DNA of 64,000 nt from Acidimicrobiaceae bacterium (GTDB taxonomy: Bacteria > Actinomycetota > Acidimicrobiia > Acidimicrobiales > RAAP-2): the NCBI GenBank assembly GCA_003133665.1, contig PKYK01000010.1, positions 1-64,000 on the forward strand, read 5' to 3'. The notes under the pieces are model-generated. The model searched no databases and was not told the origin of the DNA. It worked only from the letters and a program-made list of their open reading frames with translations. Both the position numbers and the translations under genes were made by a program. Shown here in pieces: positions 1 through 8,801 of the stretch. How positions within the stretch are numbered: the stretch's first letter is position 1; every line of letters starts with the position of its first letter.

Positions 1-1486
1 CGGTGCCCGTGCGGGCCGCGGCGAGGAAGATCTCGTCCCAGTCGGCGTCGATGGGCGCGCGGTGGCCGATGCTGCGCCCGGTGGGGTGGGCGATGACGTT
101 CACGGCGGGATGCTCGACGGCGCGCAGGATCCTGGCGGTCATGGCGTCGCGGGATTGGTGGAAGGCCGAGTGCACGGAGGCGACCACGATGTCGAAGTCG
201 GCGAGGACGTCCTCGTCCCAGTCGAGGGATCCGTCGGGTTGGATGTTGAGCTCGGTGCCGTGGAGCAGCTTGATCCCTGCGGAGTGTTCGAGCTGGCGGA
301 TCCGGTCGCGCTGTTCGAGGGCCTTCTCAGTGGTCATGCGCTGCATGTAGAGCAGCGGCGCGTGGTCGGTGACCGCGTAGTAGCGATAGCCGCGGGCCTT
401 GGCGCCGGCGACCATTTCCTCCAGGGACGCGACGCCGTCGGTCAGGTCGGTGTGGGTGTGGAGGTCGCCGCGGATATCGCTCAGTTCGACGAGGTCGGGG
501 AGCTCGCCCGACAGCGCGGCTTCGATCTCACCGGTGTCCTCGCGGATCGTCGGGGGGATCCAGGAGAGGCCAAGGTTTCCGTAGACCTCCTCTTCGGTCT
601 CGGCGACGATCAGCCGTCCGGTGCCGGCGTCGAACAGGCCGTACTCGGAGAGCTTCTGGCCCGCCCGCACGGCCATCTCGCGCAGATGGATGTTGTGGGC
701 CTTAGATCCGGTGAAGTACACCAGTGCCGAGCCCCACACGGGCGGCTCGATGACCCGCAGGTCGACCTGGACGCCCTTGGTGGTGAGGACCGAGGACTTC
801 GTGGTGCCCCGGGCCAGGACGCGCGAGACGAGCGGCATCGTGCAGAAGGCCCCCATGACCGGCTCGGGCTCTTCGGAGGCGACCAGAAGGTCGATGTCGC
901 CCACCGTGGCGCACATCCGTCGCAGCGACCCCGCGTAGGCGGTCCGGCGGACGTGGGGCAGGGCCGACAGAATGGCCAGGATCTCCTCGGCGAGGCCGAG
1001 GGCGACGGCCAGCTGGATACGCGTGCCGCTGGCGTGGGCGTCGTGGACGGCCTGGGCGAGGTTCTCCTCGCTGCGCACTCCCCAGCCGGGCAGATGCTGG
1101 AGACGGTGTTCATGCAGGGCGTCGAGCAGCTCGCCGACCGAGGTGATCCCAAGTTCGACGTAGACCTGGTGGGCCCGCTTCGGCCCCAGGCCCGGCACGT
1201 TGAGCAGGCTGCGCAGTCCGGCGGGAACGCGGGCGCGGAGTTCTTCGAGTTCCTCGACCGTGCCGGTGCGGAGGAACTCGACGATCTTGCGGGCCAGGTG
1301 CGAACCGACGCTCGGGATCGCGTCCAGTCCCTTCTCGTCCAGGTCCGTGACGTCTTTCGAATAGCCGGCGACCGCTTGGGCCGCCTTCTCGTAGGCCCGC
1401 ACCTTGAAAGGATCGCCACCGGAGATGGCGAGCAGGTCGGCGAACTCCTGGAGCATCTCGGCGGCTGCGTCATTCGATCGGGGCAT
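1..1486 (-). CDS. polX: DNA polymerase X family protein with PHP domain (partial)
   Basis: Bacterial family X DNA polymerase, a gap-filling repair enzyme with a PHP exonuclease domain. The frame stays open from ATG at 1486 to the left window edge, about 495 codons of the usual 570, so the PHP C-terminus is missing. Visible in order: helix-hairpin-helix region (NVPGLGPKRAHQVY), nucleotidyltransferase motif GSLRRMCATVGDIDLL with the catalytic D-x-D, then the PHP start DLHTHTDLTDG and NVIAHPTGR near the edge. The start MPRSNDAAAEML fits family N-termini. A 488-residue open frame on the opposite strand is a GC-driven shadow of this gene. Function is well supported by motifs. Confidence 0.93.
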   Translation of the reverse strand, partial: MPRSNDAAAEMLQEFADLLAISGGDPFKVRAYEKAAQAVAGYSKDVTDLDEKGLDAIPSVGSHLARKIVEFLRTGTVEELEELRARVPAGLRSLLNVPGLGPKRAHQVYVELGITSVGELLDALHEHRLQHLPGWGVRSEENLAQAVHDAHASGTRIQLAVALGLAEEILAILSALPHVRRTAYAGSLRRMCATVGDIDLLVASEEPEPVMGAFCTMPLVSRVLARGTTKSSVLTTKGVQVDLRVIEPPVWGSALVYFTGSKAHNIHLREMAVRAGQKLSEYGLFDAGTGRLIVAETEEEVYGNLGLSWIPPTIREDTGEIEAALSGELPDLVELSDIRGDLHTHTDLTDGVASLEEMVAGAKARGYRYYAVTDHAPLLYMQRMTTEKALEQRDRIRQLEHSAGIKLLHGTELNIQPDGSLDWDEDVLADFDIVVASVHSAFHQSRDAMTARILRAVEHPAVNVIAHPTGRSIGHRAPIDADWDEIFLAAARTGT

Positions 1487-1767
1487 CTGGTCGCTCTCAC
1501 GAGTCTGGTCATCTCAGGAGACTGGTGACCCGCTCGCTCCCTTCAATTAGCACCATATCTTTTGCGCAAGGGGGCGGTTCTCTCCCGGACTCCTGCTGAC
1601 GCGGTTGGGGCCGCGCTGGTATCGTCGGGCCGGCGTAGATTCAGCTACCGGCGATTTGCGGACCGGCGAGCGTGAGGGCCCGGGTGGCTGCTCGCACTTC
1701 CCTTCGGTTTCGAGATTCCGTAGGATCGCCGGTACGACGTGGACAAATGGGTGGGTGGAATTGGCAA

Positions 1768-2295
1768 ATGAAGAAGTCCCTGTACATCATGCGCCACGCT
1801 AAGTCGAGTTGGAACGATTCCAACTTGCCCGATTTCGAGCGGCCACTGGCCCGTCGAGGGGAGAAGGCCGCCGGGCGCATGGCTCATTGGCTGGCGCGGG
1901 CGGTCCCATTGCCGGAGCTTGTCCTTTGCTCCTCGGCCACCCGCGCCGTCCAGACGTATCAGCCGATCGCCAAGCTTCTGAGTAAATCGGTCGAAGTGCA
2001 TATCGAAGACGAGCTCTACGGCGCGAGTGGCACCGAGTTGCTCATGCGCCTGCGTGCGCTGCCCGACGAGGTGAAGTCAGCGCTGCTCATTGGTCACAAT
2101 CCCGGCGTCCAGGACCTGCTGATCGAACTCGCCAGCGACGGCGATCCGGCTCGCTTGGATGAAGTGCGCGCCGGATTCCCCACCTGCGCACTGGCGACGC
2201 TTCGTGTGGCGAGCCGCTGGGCCGAGCTCGGTCCAGCCACGGCTTCCGTGGAGGGCCTCGTGATGCCGAGCGCACTCTCCGACCATCCCAGGTGA
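1768..2295 (+). CDS. SixA-like phosphohistidine phosphatase (histidine phosphatase superfamily)
   Basis: Predicted 175-residue cytoplasmic phosphatase of the histidine phosphatase (phosphoglycerate-mutase-like) superfamily, closest in layout to SixA. The N-terminus MKKSLYIMRHAKSSW carries the catalytic RH motif (R-H-A variant of RHG). LCSSATRAVQTYQP and GHNPGVQDLL carry the other conserved Arg and His. The frame is open further upstream to 1672, but ATG at 1768 puts the catalytic strand at the very N-terminus as in SixA, so it is chosen. Only a weak purine stretch lies upstream. The gene stands alone with 257 bp before the next gene. Its phosphoprotein target cannot be told from sequence. Confidence 0.85.
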   Translation: MKKSLYIMRHAKSSWNDSNLPDFERPLARRGEKAAGRMAHWLARAVPLPELVLCSSATRAVQTYQPIAKLLSKSVEVHIEDELYGASGTELLMRLRALPDEVKSALLIGHNPGVQDLLIELASDGDPARLDEVRAGFPTCALATLRVASRWAELGPATASVEGLVMPSALSDHPR

Positions 2296-2552
2296 CGTCG
2301 AAGATCGCCGAAGCGAGCGGTGGAGTCGGCCCAGAAGGCTGCGCGCGCCGGACCTGGTTCCCGGGCCGCCACCTCGAACCCGTGCCCGTCGCCGGCGTGA
2401 GCATGGTCCGCGGGCTCTCGCGGCGCTCTGCCTAGCGCCCGCGCTGTCGCCACGGGGCCCATCGCGCATTGTTGCCAGTGATCGAGGTTGGGACCAACGA
2501 CTCTGGCGTTGTGAACCTGGCCGCGAGAAGGTGAGAGAAAAGGGAGGTCATC

Positions 2553-3893
2553 ATGACCTTTGTCGATCGGGCCGACGCGGGACGTCGCCTCGCCGCGAGG
2601 CTGGCGCACTTGCGAGGCGACCAGGTAGTGGTGCTGGGCCTGCCCCGGGGCGGCGTGCCCGTCGCCGACGAGGTTGCCAGAGCACTCGGCGCGCCGCTTG
2701 ACGTCATCGTCGTTCGCAAACTCGGCGTTCCCTTCCAGCCCGAACTCGGCATGGGTGCGATCGGCGAGGACGGCGTGCGCATCATCAACGCAGAGGTCAT
2801 GCGCCTCGCTGGCGTGTCCGCGAGTCAATTGGACGAGGTGGAGGCTCACGAACGCGCCGAACTCGAGGATCGGGTCCGGCGGTTTCGCGGCGACCGACCG
2901 CCAGTCGCACTGAAGGGCCGCACCGTGGTGTTGGTCGATGACGGCGTCGCGACCGGGTCGACTGCGCGCGCCGCGTGTCAGGTTGCCCGCGCACGGGGTG
3001 CGGCGCGTGTGGTGCTCGCGGTGCCGGTCGCGCCGCCGGATTGGAAGGACCGATTTGGGACCGATGCCGACGAGTACGTCTGCCTCGAGACGCCCGAGCC
3101 GTTCTACGCGGTCGGGCAGTTCTACGACGATTTCACCCAGACCTCCGACGAAGAGGTCATCGCCTGCCTCGCCCGCGCCGCCCAAGCGGCCCCGGCAGCC
3201 GCCACGACGAACCCGGCGGGCGACGACCCTCCGTCGCGTGATGAGGAGGTCGAGGTGATGGCTGGCCCGGTCCGGCTCGGTGGCCACCTGACCCTGCCCG
3301 AGAACGCCACCGGGGTGGTGGTCTTCGCTCACGGCAGCGGCAGTAGCCGCCACAGCCCCCGCAACCGCTACGTCGCCACCGTGCTGAACGAGGTGGGGCT
3401 GGGCACGCTGTTGTTCGACCTGCTCACCGTCGAGGAGGAACTCGACCGAGCCAACGTCTTTGACATCTCGATGTTGGCCCGGCGCCTGGTGGACGTCACC
3501 AAATGGCTGCGCACCCAGAGCGACATGGCTCACCTGCCCGTCGGCTACTTCGGCGCCAGCACCGGCGCTGGCGCGGCCCTGTGGGCGGCGGCGGAGCCGG
3601 GTGCCGACATCGCGGCGGTGGTTTCGCGGGGTGGCCGCCCGGACCTCGCCGGACCCCGCCTCGCCGAGGTGGTCGCTCCGACGCTGCTCATCGTGGGCGG
3701 CCGCGACGACGTGGTCCTCGACCTCAACCGGCAGGCCCAGGCCCGGCTCCGCTGCGAGAGCGACCTGGTGGTGATCCCCGGCGCCACGCATCTGTTCGAA
3801 GAGCCCGGAACGCTGCAGGCCGCGGCCGGCGTGGCCCGGGACTGGCTCACGAGCCACCTGCAGGCCGCGCCACCCGCGCTCGACGGCCAATGA
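2553..3893 (+). CDS. Phosphoribosyltransferase-dienelactone hydrolase-like fusion protein
   Basis: A 446-residue two-domain protein. Residues 1-215 are a type I phosphoribosyltransferase domain with the PRPP loop VVLVDDGVATGSTA (about 125-138). Residues 230-446 are an alpha/beta hydrolase of the dienelactone hydrolase type with nucleophile elbow GASTG, acid in GGRDDVV and histidine in GATHLFEE, so both domains look intact. A good ribosome site (AGGGAGG) precedes the ATG. Stop and next start overlap (ATGA), making it the first gene of a three-gene operon with the CapA-like and secreted proteins. Similar fusions are known in mycobacteria (Rv0571c-like), but the substrate is unknown. Confidence 0.88.
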   Translation: MTFVDRADAGRRLAARLAHLRGDQVVVLGLPRGGVPVADEVARALGAPLDVIVVRKLGVPFQPELGMGAIGEDGVRIINAEVMRLAGVSASQLDEVEAHERAELEDRVRRFRGDRPPVALKGRTVVLVDDGVATGSTARAACQVARARGAARVVLAVPVAPPDWKDRFGTDADEYVCLETPEPFYAVGQFYDDFTQTSDEEVIACLARAAQAAPAAATTNPAGDDPPSRDEEVEVMAGPVRLGGHLTLPENATGVVVFAHGSGSSRHSPRNRYVATVLNEVGLGTLLFDLLTVEEELDRANVFDISMLARRLVDVTKWLRTQSDMAHLPVGYFGASTGAGAALWAAAEPGADIAAVVSRGGRPDLAGPRLAEVVAPTLLIVGGRDDVVLDLNRQAQARLRCESDLVVIPGATHLFEEPGTLQAAAGVARDWLTSHLQAAPPALDGQ

Positions 3894-4912
3894 AACTCGC
3901 GCTCGCGGGTGACACGATGCTCGGGCGCAAGGTCGCCGAGCGCCTGGGCACGGAGCCCCCCGACGCACTCTTCTCGAAGGAGGTCGTCGCCGCGGCCCAC
4001 GAAGCGGACCTGTTCGTCCTCAATCTCGAGTGCGCGATCTCGGACCGCGGGAGGCGTTGGCCCGACCCCGGGAAACCGTTCTTCTTCCGGGCTCCGCCGG
4101 TCGCCACCGAGGTGCTCCAGCTGCTGGGCGTGGACTGCGTGACCCTCGCCAACAACCATGCCCTGGACTACGGCTCCGACGCGCTGTGCGACACGTTTCG
4201 ACACCTCTCCGACGCGGGAATCGCCTGGGTCGGTGCCGGCGTCGACGAGGCAGCGGCCCGTGCACCGAAGTTCCTCGAACGTGGTGGTTCTCGCATCGGC
4301 ATCGTCGCCGTCACCGACCATCCCCGCGACTTCGCCGCCGCGCCCGATCGGCCCGGAGTCGCCTACGCCGACCTGCGAGAGGGAGTGCCTCATTGGCTGG
4401 GCAGCGTCATTGGCGGCGTCGAGGCCGACATCGTCATCGTGTCGCCCCACTGGGGGCCGAACATGGTCAGCGATCCCGTCGCCCACGTCAGGGCGGCGGC
4501 GGTCGCGTTTCGCGCCGAGGGCGCGACGCTCGTCGCCGGTCACTCCGCCCACGTGTTCCACGGAGTCGCGGACGGCGTCCTGTACGACCTCGGTGACTTC
4601 ATCGACGACTACGCCACCGACGCCGAGTTGCGCAACGACCTCGGCCTGCTCTTCCTGGTCGACTTCGAGAACGCCACCCCGACCCGACTCGAGGCCGTCC
4701 CCCTCGCCCTCGACTTCTGTCACACGCGCCTCGCGGACTCGGACGAGGCGGCCTGGATCGGGCGACGGTTCACCAGCGCGTGCGCAAGACTCGGCACCGA
4801 GGTCTCTGAAAGCGCCGGCCGCTTCGTTGTCGAATTCGCGCCGGTCGAACCCGTGAAGGAGGAGCCGGCGTGGCGCACGCCGTCGGCGTCGCTCGACAAG
4901 GGACGTGCATGA
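3890..4912 (+). CDS. CapA family protein (poly-gamma-glutamate biosynthesis CapA-like metallophosphoesterase fold)
   Basis: A 340-residue CapA/PGA_cap family protein. ATG at 3890 overlaps the preceding stop by 4 nt and gives the N-terminus MKLALAGDTMLGRKV, the family's metal-site GD-x-M-x-G motif. Further family motifs are NLECAISDRG, LANNHALDYG, VSPHWGPNM and HSAHVFHGV, which supply the Asp, Asn and His ligands expected of a calcineurin-like fold. Unlike Bacillus CapA there is no N-terminal membrane anchor, so it is probably cytoplasmic. Family members are often annotated as capsule enzymes, but no CapB or CapC genes are present. Coupled to the hydrolase fusion upstream and the secreted protein downstream. 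Confidence 0.85.
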   Translation: MKLALAGDTMLGRKVAERLGTEPPDALFSKEVVAAAHEADLFVLNLECAISDRGRRWPDPGKPFFFRAPPVATEVLQLLGVDCVTLANNHALDYGSDALCDTFRHLSDAGIAWVGAGVDEAAARAPKFLERGGSRIGIVAVTDHPRDFAAAPDRPGVAYADLREGVPHWLGSVIGGVEADIVIVSPHWGPNMVSDPVAHVRAAAVAFRAEGATLVAGHSAHVFHGVADGVLYDLGDFIDDYATDAELRNDLGLLFLVDFENATPTRLEAVPLALDFCHTRLADSDEAAWIGRRFTSACARLGTEVSESAGRFVVEFAPVEPVKEEPAWRTPSASLDKGRA

Positions 4913-5400
4913 GGAGCATCTCGGGCCAGCGTCTGGTCCGGGCCTCTCTGACGGGCGCGGTGCTCTCGGCGGCGTCGGCGTCGGCCGCGTTCGCCGCGAC
5001 CACCGCGACGTGGTCGTGGCGAGCCTCGGGAACCCTGGGTCGAATCGCGGTGTGCTCCCAGGCGGGCGTGCGCACGGCGACCGATGTCTGCCGGTACAAG
5101 ATCCCGAACGCCCCCACGGCGTCCGGCACCGTCACCGAGGTCGTGCGAGTCAAGAACACGAGCGCGCACCGGGCGTGCTACGGCCTCAGCATCAGCACGT
5201 CCTACATGGCGGGTTTGCAGAGCTTCTGCGTGAAGGCCAACTCAACGGGCCAGTACAGGGCGAGCGGCCTTGCCCGACACTATTTCGGTGCGTCACTGAG
5301 CATCTTCGTGACGAGTGGCTCCAAGACCAGACCGATCTCGGCCATCGGTGGTTCCCACCCGTCTCCCTTCACCATCACCTTCAGCGAGCCGCGCTCCTAG
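4909..5400 (+). CDS. Hypothetical secreted protein
   Basis: A 163-residue protein not assigned to any family. ATG at 4909 overlaps the CapA-like stop (ATGA). The frame is open further upstream, but this start puts a classic signal peptide first: MRSISGQR, then a hydrophobic small-residue stretch ending ASAAFA. The mature part has about four cysteines, is rich in Ser, Thr and Gly, and looks like a small extracellular beta-rich domain. It ends the operon that starts at 2553, so it may act with the hydrolase and CapA-like proteins at the cell surface. No catalytic motif is seen. Confidence 0.7.
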   Translation: MRSISGQRLVRASLTGAVLSAASASAAFAATTATWSWRASGTLGRIAVCSQAGVRTATDVCRYKIPNAPTASGTVTEVVRVKNTSAHRACYGLSISTSYMAGLQSFCVKANSTGQYRASGLARHYFGASLSIFVTSGSKTRPISAIGGSHPSPFTITFSEPRS

Positions 5401-5491
5401 TCCGGCTCGTTGATGCAGCATGTGATGCGACCGAGCTGCCAGAGCCGGGTCGCGCTGCGTCGTGGCGGCCAGGCGGGTAATCCGACGCGCC

Positions 5492-6727
5492 TCACGAACG
5501 CGGCCGCGACGTGCCCCAACCGAGGGCGGTTCGAATGGAAACCTTCCGGGTGTACTCGATCGAACCGTACCGGAAGAGTTGGATCGCCAACCGTATGACG
5601 ACGTACCCGAAGGCGTAGAGTTCGACGACCAGAACCAGCGACTCGACGATGCTGAGCGAACCGAAGGCGTTGCGGATCATTCCGGTGATCGGCGCGGTGT
5701 AGGGGAAGTAGGTGAAGACCTGGACGATCAGTGCGCCCGGGTGGCTCACGATCAGGCTCACCGCGTAGAAGGGGATGAAGATCAAAGCCATCATGACGCC
5801 GAAGAAGGCGCCGGCCTCCTTCGCGGTTGGCATGACGGCCCCGATGGCGACCAGGGTCCCGGTGAACAGGGTGAATCCGCCGAGCAGCAGTAGCGCCCCG
5901 ATCAGCATCCGTTCCGCGTTGAACACCAGGGCGGACAGGTCCAGGTTGGGCAGGTTGAGCGTGGAGCGGAAGAAGAGGTAGGCAATGATGATGGGGCTGA
6001 TGAAGACCATCATCTGGACGACGCCCGCGATGAAGAGCGAGAGGATCTTCCCGGTGATCAGCGTGTTCGGGTTCACCGTCGTGAGGATCATCTCGGTGAC
6101 ACGGTTCTCCTTCTCCTCGAGGGTGCTGTTGAGCATCTGATTGCCCAGCATCACCAAGACGACGTAGAAGATCAGCAGGTAGATCAGGGGCGGGATGAGC
6201 CCGTTGAGCCCCGGCGATCGGACGCCATCCTTGAACGTCGTCGAGTCCACCTTCACGGCGCCCCGGGCGAGCAGGGCCAGCGTTGGCGAGGCGATCTTGA
6301 CGTCAGCGCTCAACTGCAGGATCTCGGTCGCCACGGAGGCGTACTTCCCGTTGTTGAAGATCCCGACGTCGCTTCCGTAGACCCTCACGGCCCGCCGGGT
6401 CGGGTCGGCCGGGTACGCGAAGAATGCGTCCAGTCGTCCGGACTTCACGTCGGCGATGCCTTGGGCGACACTCGGCGCCCTCTCGCCTCCGAACTTCTTC
6501 ACCACGGGGCCGAGAACGAGTCCCGAGGCGTCGGTGTACGCGAACGTGAACGTCGCGTGCTTCTGGGCGGCCAGGCTTCTGTTCGTTGAACTGTTGCTGA
6601 TGTAGATCAACCCGAAGACGACTGCGACGACCAGTGGGACGATCAAGGTGGCGATCCAGAACCGCTTCCTGGTGATGGTGCGACGGACTTCGAAGCCCAC
6701 GACCGTGCGCAGGTTGTGGTGGCTCAT
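5492..6727 (-). CDS. ABC-2 type transporter permease (NatB/YhaP-like)
   Basis: Integral membrane permease of 411 residues. It begins with a short cytoplasmic segment and TM1 (RFWIATLIVPLVVAVVFGLI), followed by a long extracytoplasmic loop (about 45-190) and at least five further TM segments in the C-terminal half. That is the usual NatB-type ABC-2 permease layout. The segment LNSTLEEKENRVTEMIL is characteristic of the family. Its start overlaps the stop of the ATPase gene by 4 nt, so the two are translationally coupled and form one exporter. The substrate is not predictable; family members export ions, drugs or peptides. Confidence 0.88.
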   Translation of the reverse strand: MSHHNLRTVVGFEVRRTITRKRFWIATLIVPLVVAVVFGLIYISNSSTNRSLAAQKHATFTFAYTDASGLVLGPVVKKFGGERAPSVAQGIADVKSGRLDAFFAYPADPTRRAVRVYGSDVGIFNNGKYASVATEILQLSADVKIASPTLALLARGAVKVDSTTFKDGVRSPGLNGLIPPLIYLLIFYVVLVMLGNQMLNSTLEEKENRVTEMILTTVNPNTLITGKILSLFIAGVVQMMVFISPIIIAYLFFRSTLNLPNLDLSALVFNAERMLIGALLLLGGFTLFTGTLVAIGAVMPTAKEAGAFFGVMMALIFIPFYAVSLIVSHPGALIVQVFTYFPYTAPITGMIRNAFGSLSIVESLVLVVELYAFGYVVIRLAIQLFRYGSIEYTRKVSIRTALGWGTSRPRS

Positions 6728-7665
6728 GGGGCGACGTCCGATCGATGTTCTTGCCCGTAGACCTTCAGGAATATCTCGTCGAGCGAGAGCTTGCTCGTGG
6801 TGAACTCTCGGACCTGCACCCCGGCGTCGACCAGCTCCTTCAGTATCAGGGCCGCGTCCGCGCCGTCGGTGAACTTCAGTTCGGCGTAGTTTCGTTCGCG
6901 CAGTGACACCGCAAAGTGCGCAGAGTCGGGGATCGATCCCGAGTAGCGAATCCGGATCGTCGTTCCGCCGTAGAGATCCTGGACCTCGTTGATGGTTCCG
7001 TAGGCTTCCGAGCGACCGTTCTTGAGCAGTATCACCCGGTCGCAGAGTCGCTCGACCTCGTCCATCTGGTGGGTGACCATCATGACCGTCGCCCCGACCC
7101 TCTTCTGATCTTCAATGATGCCCATCAGCAGACGTCGATTGACCGGATCGAAGCCCTTGGTCGGCTCATCGAGGATCAACAGTTCCGGATCGTTCATGAT
7201 CGTGACGCCTAGCTGGACCTTCTGCTGTTGGCCGCTGGAGAGCTTGTCGAGACGGACCCTGGATTGATCCGCCAAGTCCACCCTCTCCAGGAACGACAGT
7301 GACCATTCGCGGGCCGTCTCATGCGACAGGCCCTTCAGGCGGCCGAAGTAGACCATCACGTCGATGACGGACTCCTTCTTGTAGAGCCCTCTCTCTTCGG
7401 GGAGATAGCCCAACCGCTTGCCATCCTCTGGCTTGAACACTCGGCCGTCAATCTGGAGGATTCCCGCGGTGGGCTGATAGATGCCAAGAAGCGCCCGAAT
7501 CGTCGTGGTCTTGCCTGAGCCATTGCTGCCCAGGAATCCGAAAGTCTCTCCCTGCTTGATGTCAAAGGAGAGACCATCAATGACGACCCGGTTGTCGAAT
7601 ACCATCTTGAAGTTCTCGATGTGAACCACGGGCTCGGAACTTGCGTTCGCGGCACTCGGGTCCAT
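6724..7665 (-). CDS. ABC transporter ATP-binding protein (NatA-like)
   Basis: A 313-residue ABC ATPase that energises the adjacent ABC-2 permease. Walker A is GSNGSGKTT, the Q-loop region is GYLPEERGLY, the signature is LSSGQQQKV and Walker B is LLILDEPTKGFDP with the following H-loop VTHQMDEVE. The C-terminal 80 residues form the extension common to NatA-type exporter ATPases. ATG at 7665 (MDPSAANASS) is preferred over an upstream in-frame start at 7758 because the domain begins about 14 residues later. First gene of a two-gene minus-strand operon; the region to its right (7666-7858) holds its promoter. Confidence 0.92.
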   Translation of the reverse strand: MDPSAANASSEPVVHIENFKMVFDNRVVIDGLSFDIKQGETFGFLGSNGSGKTTTIRALLGIYQPTAGILQIDGRVFKPEDGKRLGYLPEERGLYKKESVIDVMVYFGRLKGLSHETAREWSLSFLERVDLADQSRVRLDKLSSGQQQKVQLGVTIMNDPELLILDEPTKGFDPVNRRLLMGIIEDQKRVGATVMMVTHQMDEVERLCDRVILLKNGRSEAYGTINEVQDLYGGTTIRIRYSGSIPDSAHFAVSLRERNYAELKFTDGADAALILKELVDAGVQVREFTTSKLSLDEIFLKVYGQEHRSDVAP

Positions 7666-7858
7666 GGTGCGACTATTGCACAGCCGCCGAATCGCCTCGT
7701 TCGGTCGAGTCGAACGACAGCGCGAGGCGGGCAGCGTCGAGTGTGACATGGAGGTCACCGACCGGTCCTAGGTCGAATGTCACGAACCACGATCTCGCTT
7801 CGTTGGGGCCCGCCTGATCGATTGGGGCAGGGATGGGGCGCTCGGGTGAGTGGCCCCG

Positions 7859-8335
7859 CTACCAGCCCGTGCGGGAGCACCCGTATTGATCAGGGACCCA
7901 TCCGCCCGTCACCCTCATGCCAATGAGGATCTGCTGGTCCCGGGTGGCGAGGCCGGCGAGCGGGGCATACCGCGTGCCACCGTACGCGGACCACGTGGCG
8001 TTCAAGAAGCCAATGCCCGAGTACGCCGGGCCGGTCATCGACCAGTTGCCGCCGACCTCACAGATGGCGACGTGTTGCCATTCGGCGCGCAGCCCATTGA
8101 CCGAGACGCGCAGCGACCTGGCGGCCACGGCCAGAACGTGCAGGGTGGCGGCTGCGACCGCGTGGCGCTCACGCAACATCGCGCTGACGCCATGGTGTGG
8201 CCGGTGAGAGGCGCCCACGGGCGATGGCGCCACCGATTCCAGGGGCTGGCTGGCCGCCTCGGCACTCACGGGCAGTGCCAGCGGGGCCACATCCGTGATG
8301 ACTGATACCAGCAAAGCGAACAGAATTCGTCGCAT
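7859..8335 (-). CDS. Rpf-like secreted transglycosylase-domain protein
   Basis: A 158-residue exported protein with a C-terminal domain resembling resuscitation-promoting factor. ICEVGGNW keeps the catalytic Glu of the CESGGNW motif. GIGFLNATWSAYGG and YAPLAGLATRDQQI match the rest of the Rpf fold, and two late cysteines are retained. Rpf enzymes cleave peptidoglycan glycan strands outside the cell. ATG at 8335 is chosen because AAGGAGAG lies 4-5 nt upstream and it opens a signal peptide (MRRILFALLVSVITDV to SAEA); an in-frame start at 8437 lacks these features. The CEVGG rather than CESGG motif is a small divergence. Confidence 0.8.
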   Translation of the reverse strand: MRRILFALLVSVITDVAPLALPVSAEAASQPLESVAPSPVGASHRPHHGVSAMLRERHAVAAATLHVLAVAARSLRVSVNGLRAEWQHVAICEVGGNWSMTGPAYSGIGFLNATWSAYGGTRYAPLAGLATRDQQILIGMRVTGGWVPDQYGCSRTGW

Positions 8336-8801
8336 AACTCTCTCCTTGATCCACGCACACAGTCCGAAACGCCGACAAGCCACGAGGGCGCTGGCGTACG
8401 GCACGAACCCTGGCGAGAAAATGAAGTCCCCCACCAAGGGGCGCAGTTTGGTTGGTCACATGTTCCACAGGTCTGTGGCGCGACAACGAAGCAGTCGGTG
8501 CTGCCTTGGAAGAGCCTACCTGGGCCAAGCTCGCTGGCGGCACCCGCCCTGGCGTGTCTTGACGGGTATGCACCCGCTGATCAGGACTTCTGAAATGTTT
8601 TTACCCTGGTCGACGGCGATTACGTGGAAATGACCGGTCTACGGCCACCAGCTGGGGGGCTCTTTTGCGTTCAGATCCGGCCACTCTGATTCGTCAGTAG
8701 TACCCGTGGAAAGCGTGCCTCGGAAGGCGGGCGGCACACCTCATTCGACCGAATCACCACAATTCCCAACTTCGCTGTCATAGCGATGTTATTATGACAT
8801 C
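8336..8801. other. Intergenic region between rpf-like gene and RHH gene
   Basis: A 466-bp gap between divergent genes. It must hold the promoter and an upstream leader for the Rpf-like gene (minus) and the promoter/operator of the ribbon-helix-helix gene (plus, see 8776-8799). No open frame with coding character is seen. Rpf genes in actinobacteria often follow a cyclic di-AMP riboswitch. I looked for its hallmark conserved blocks on the minus strand and found at most a weak GTAGGC-like piece, so no riboswitch is claimed. Confidence 0.5.
8776..8799 (+). promoter_or_regulatory. Candidate operator/-10 region of the RHH gene
   Basis: Perfect 7-bp inverted repeat TGTCATA (8776-8782) / TATGACA (8793-8799) with a 10-nt spacer, ending 2 nt before the ATG at 8802. 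The hexamer TATTAT (8790-8795) lies 6 nt before the ATG, as expected for a -10 box of a leaderless transcript, so a protein bound to the repeat would cover the promoter. The related palindrome TGATATCA follows just inside the gene. Autoregulation by the RHH protein is inferred. Confidence 0.5.

Noticed and set aside
62-1528. 488-residue plus-strand open frame
   Set aside because: It is antisense to polX, whose minus frame has clear HhH, nucleotidyltransferase and PHP motifs; the plus frame shows no family features.
2094-3968. 624-residue minus-strand open frame
   Set aside because: Shadow of the phosphoribosyltransferase-hydrolase gene, caused by high GC at third positions.
8336-8700. Cyclic di-AMP riboswitch upstream of the rpf-like gene
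   Set aside because: Only a weak CAGC...GTAGGC-like piece was found; the other conserved blocks of the ydaO motif are missing.
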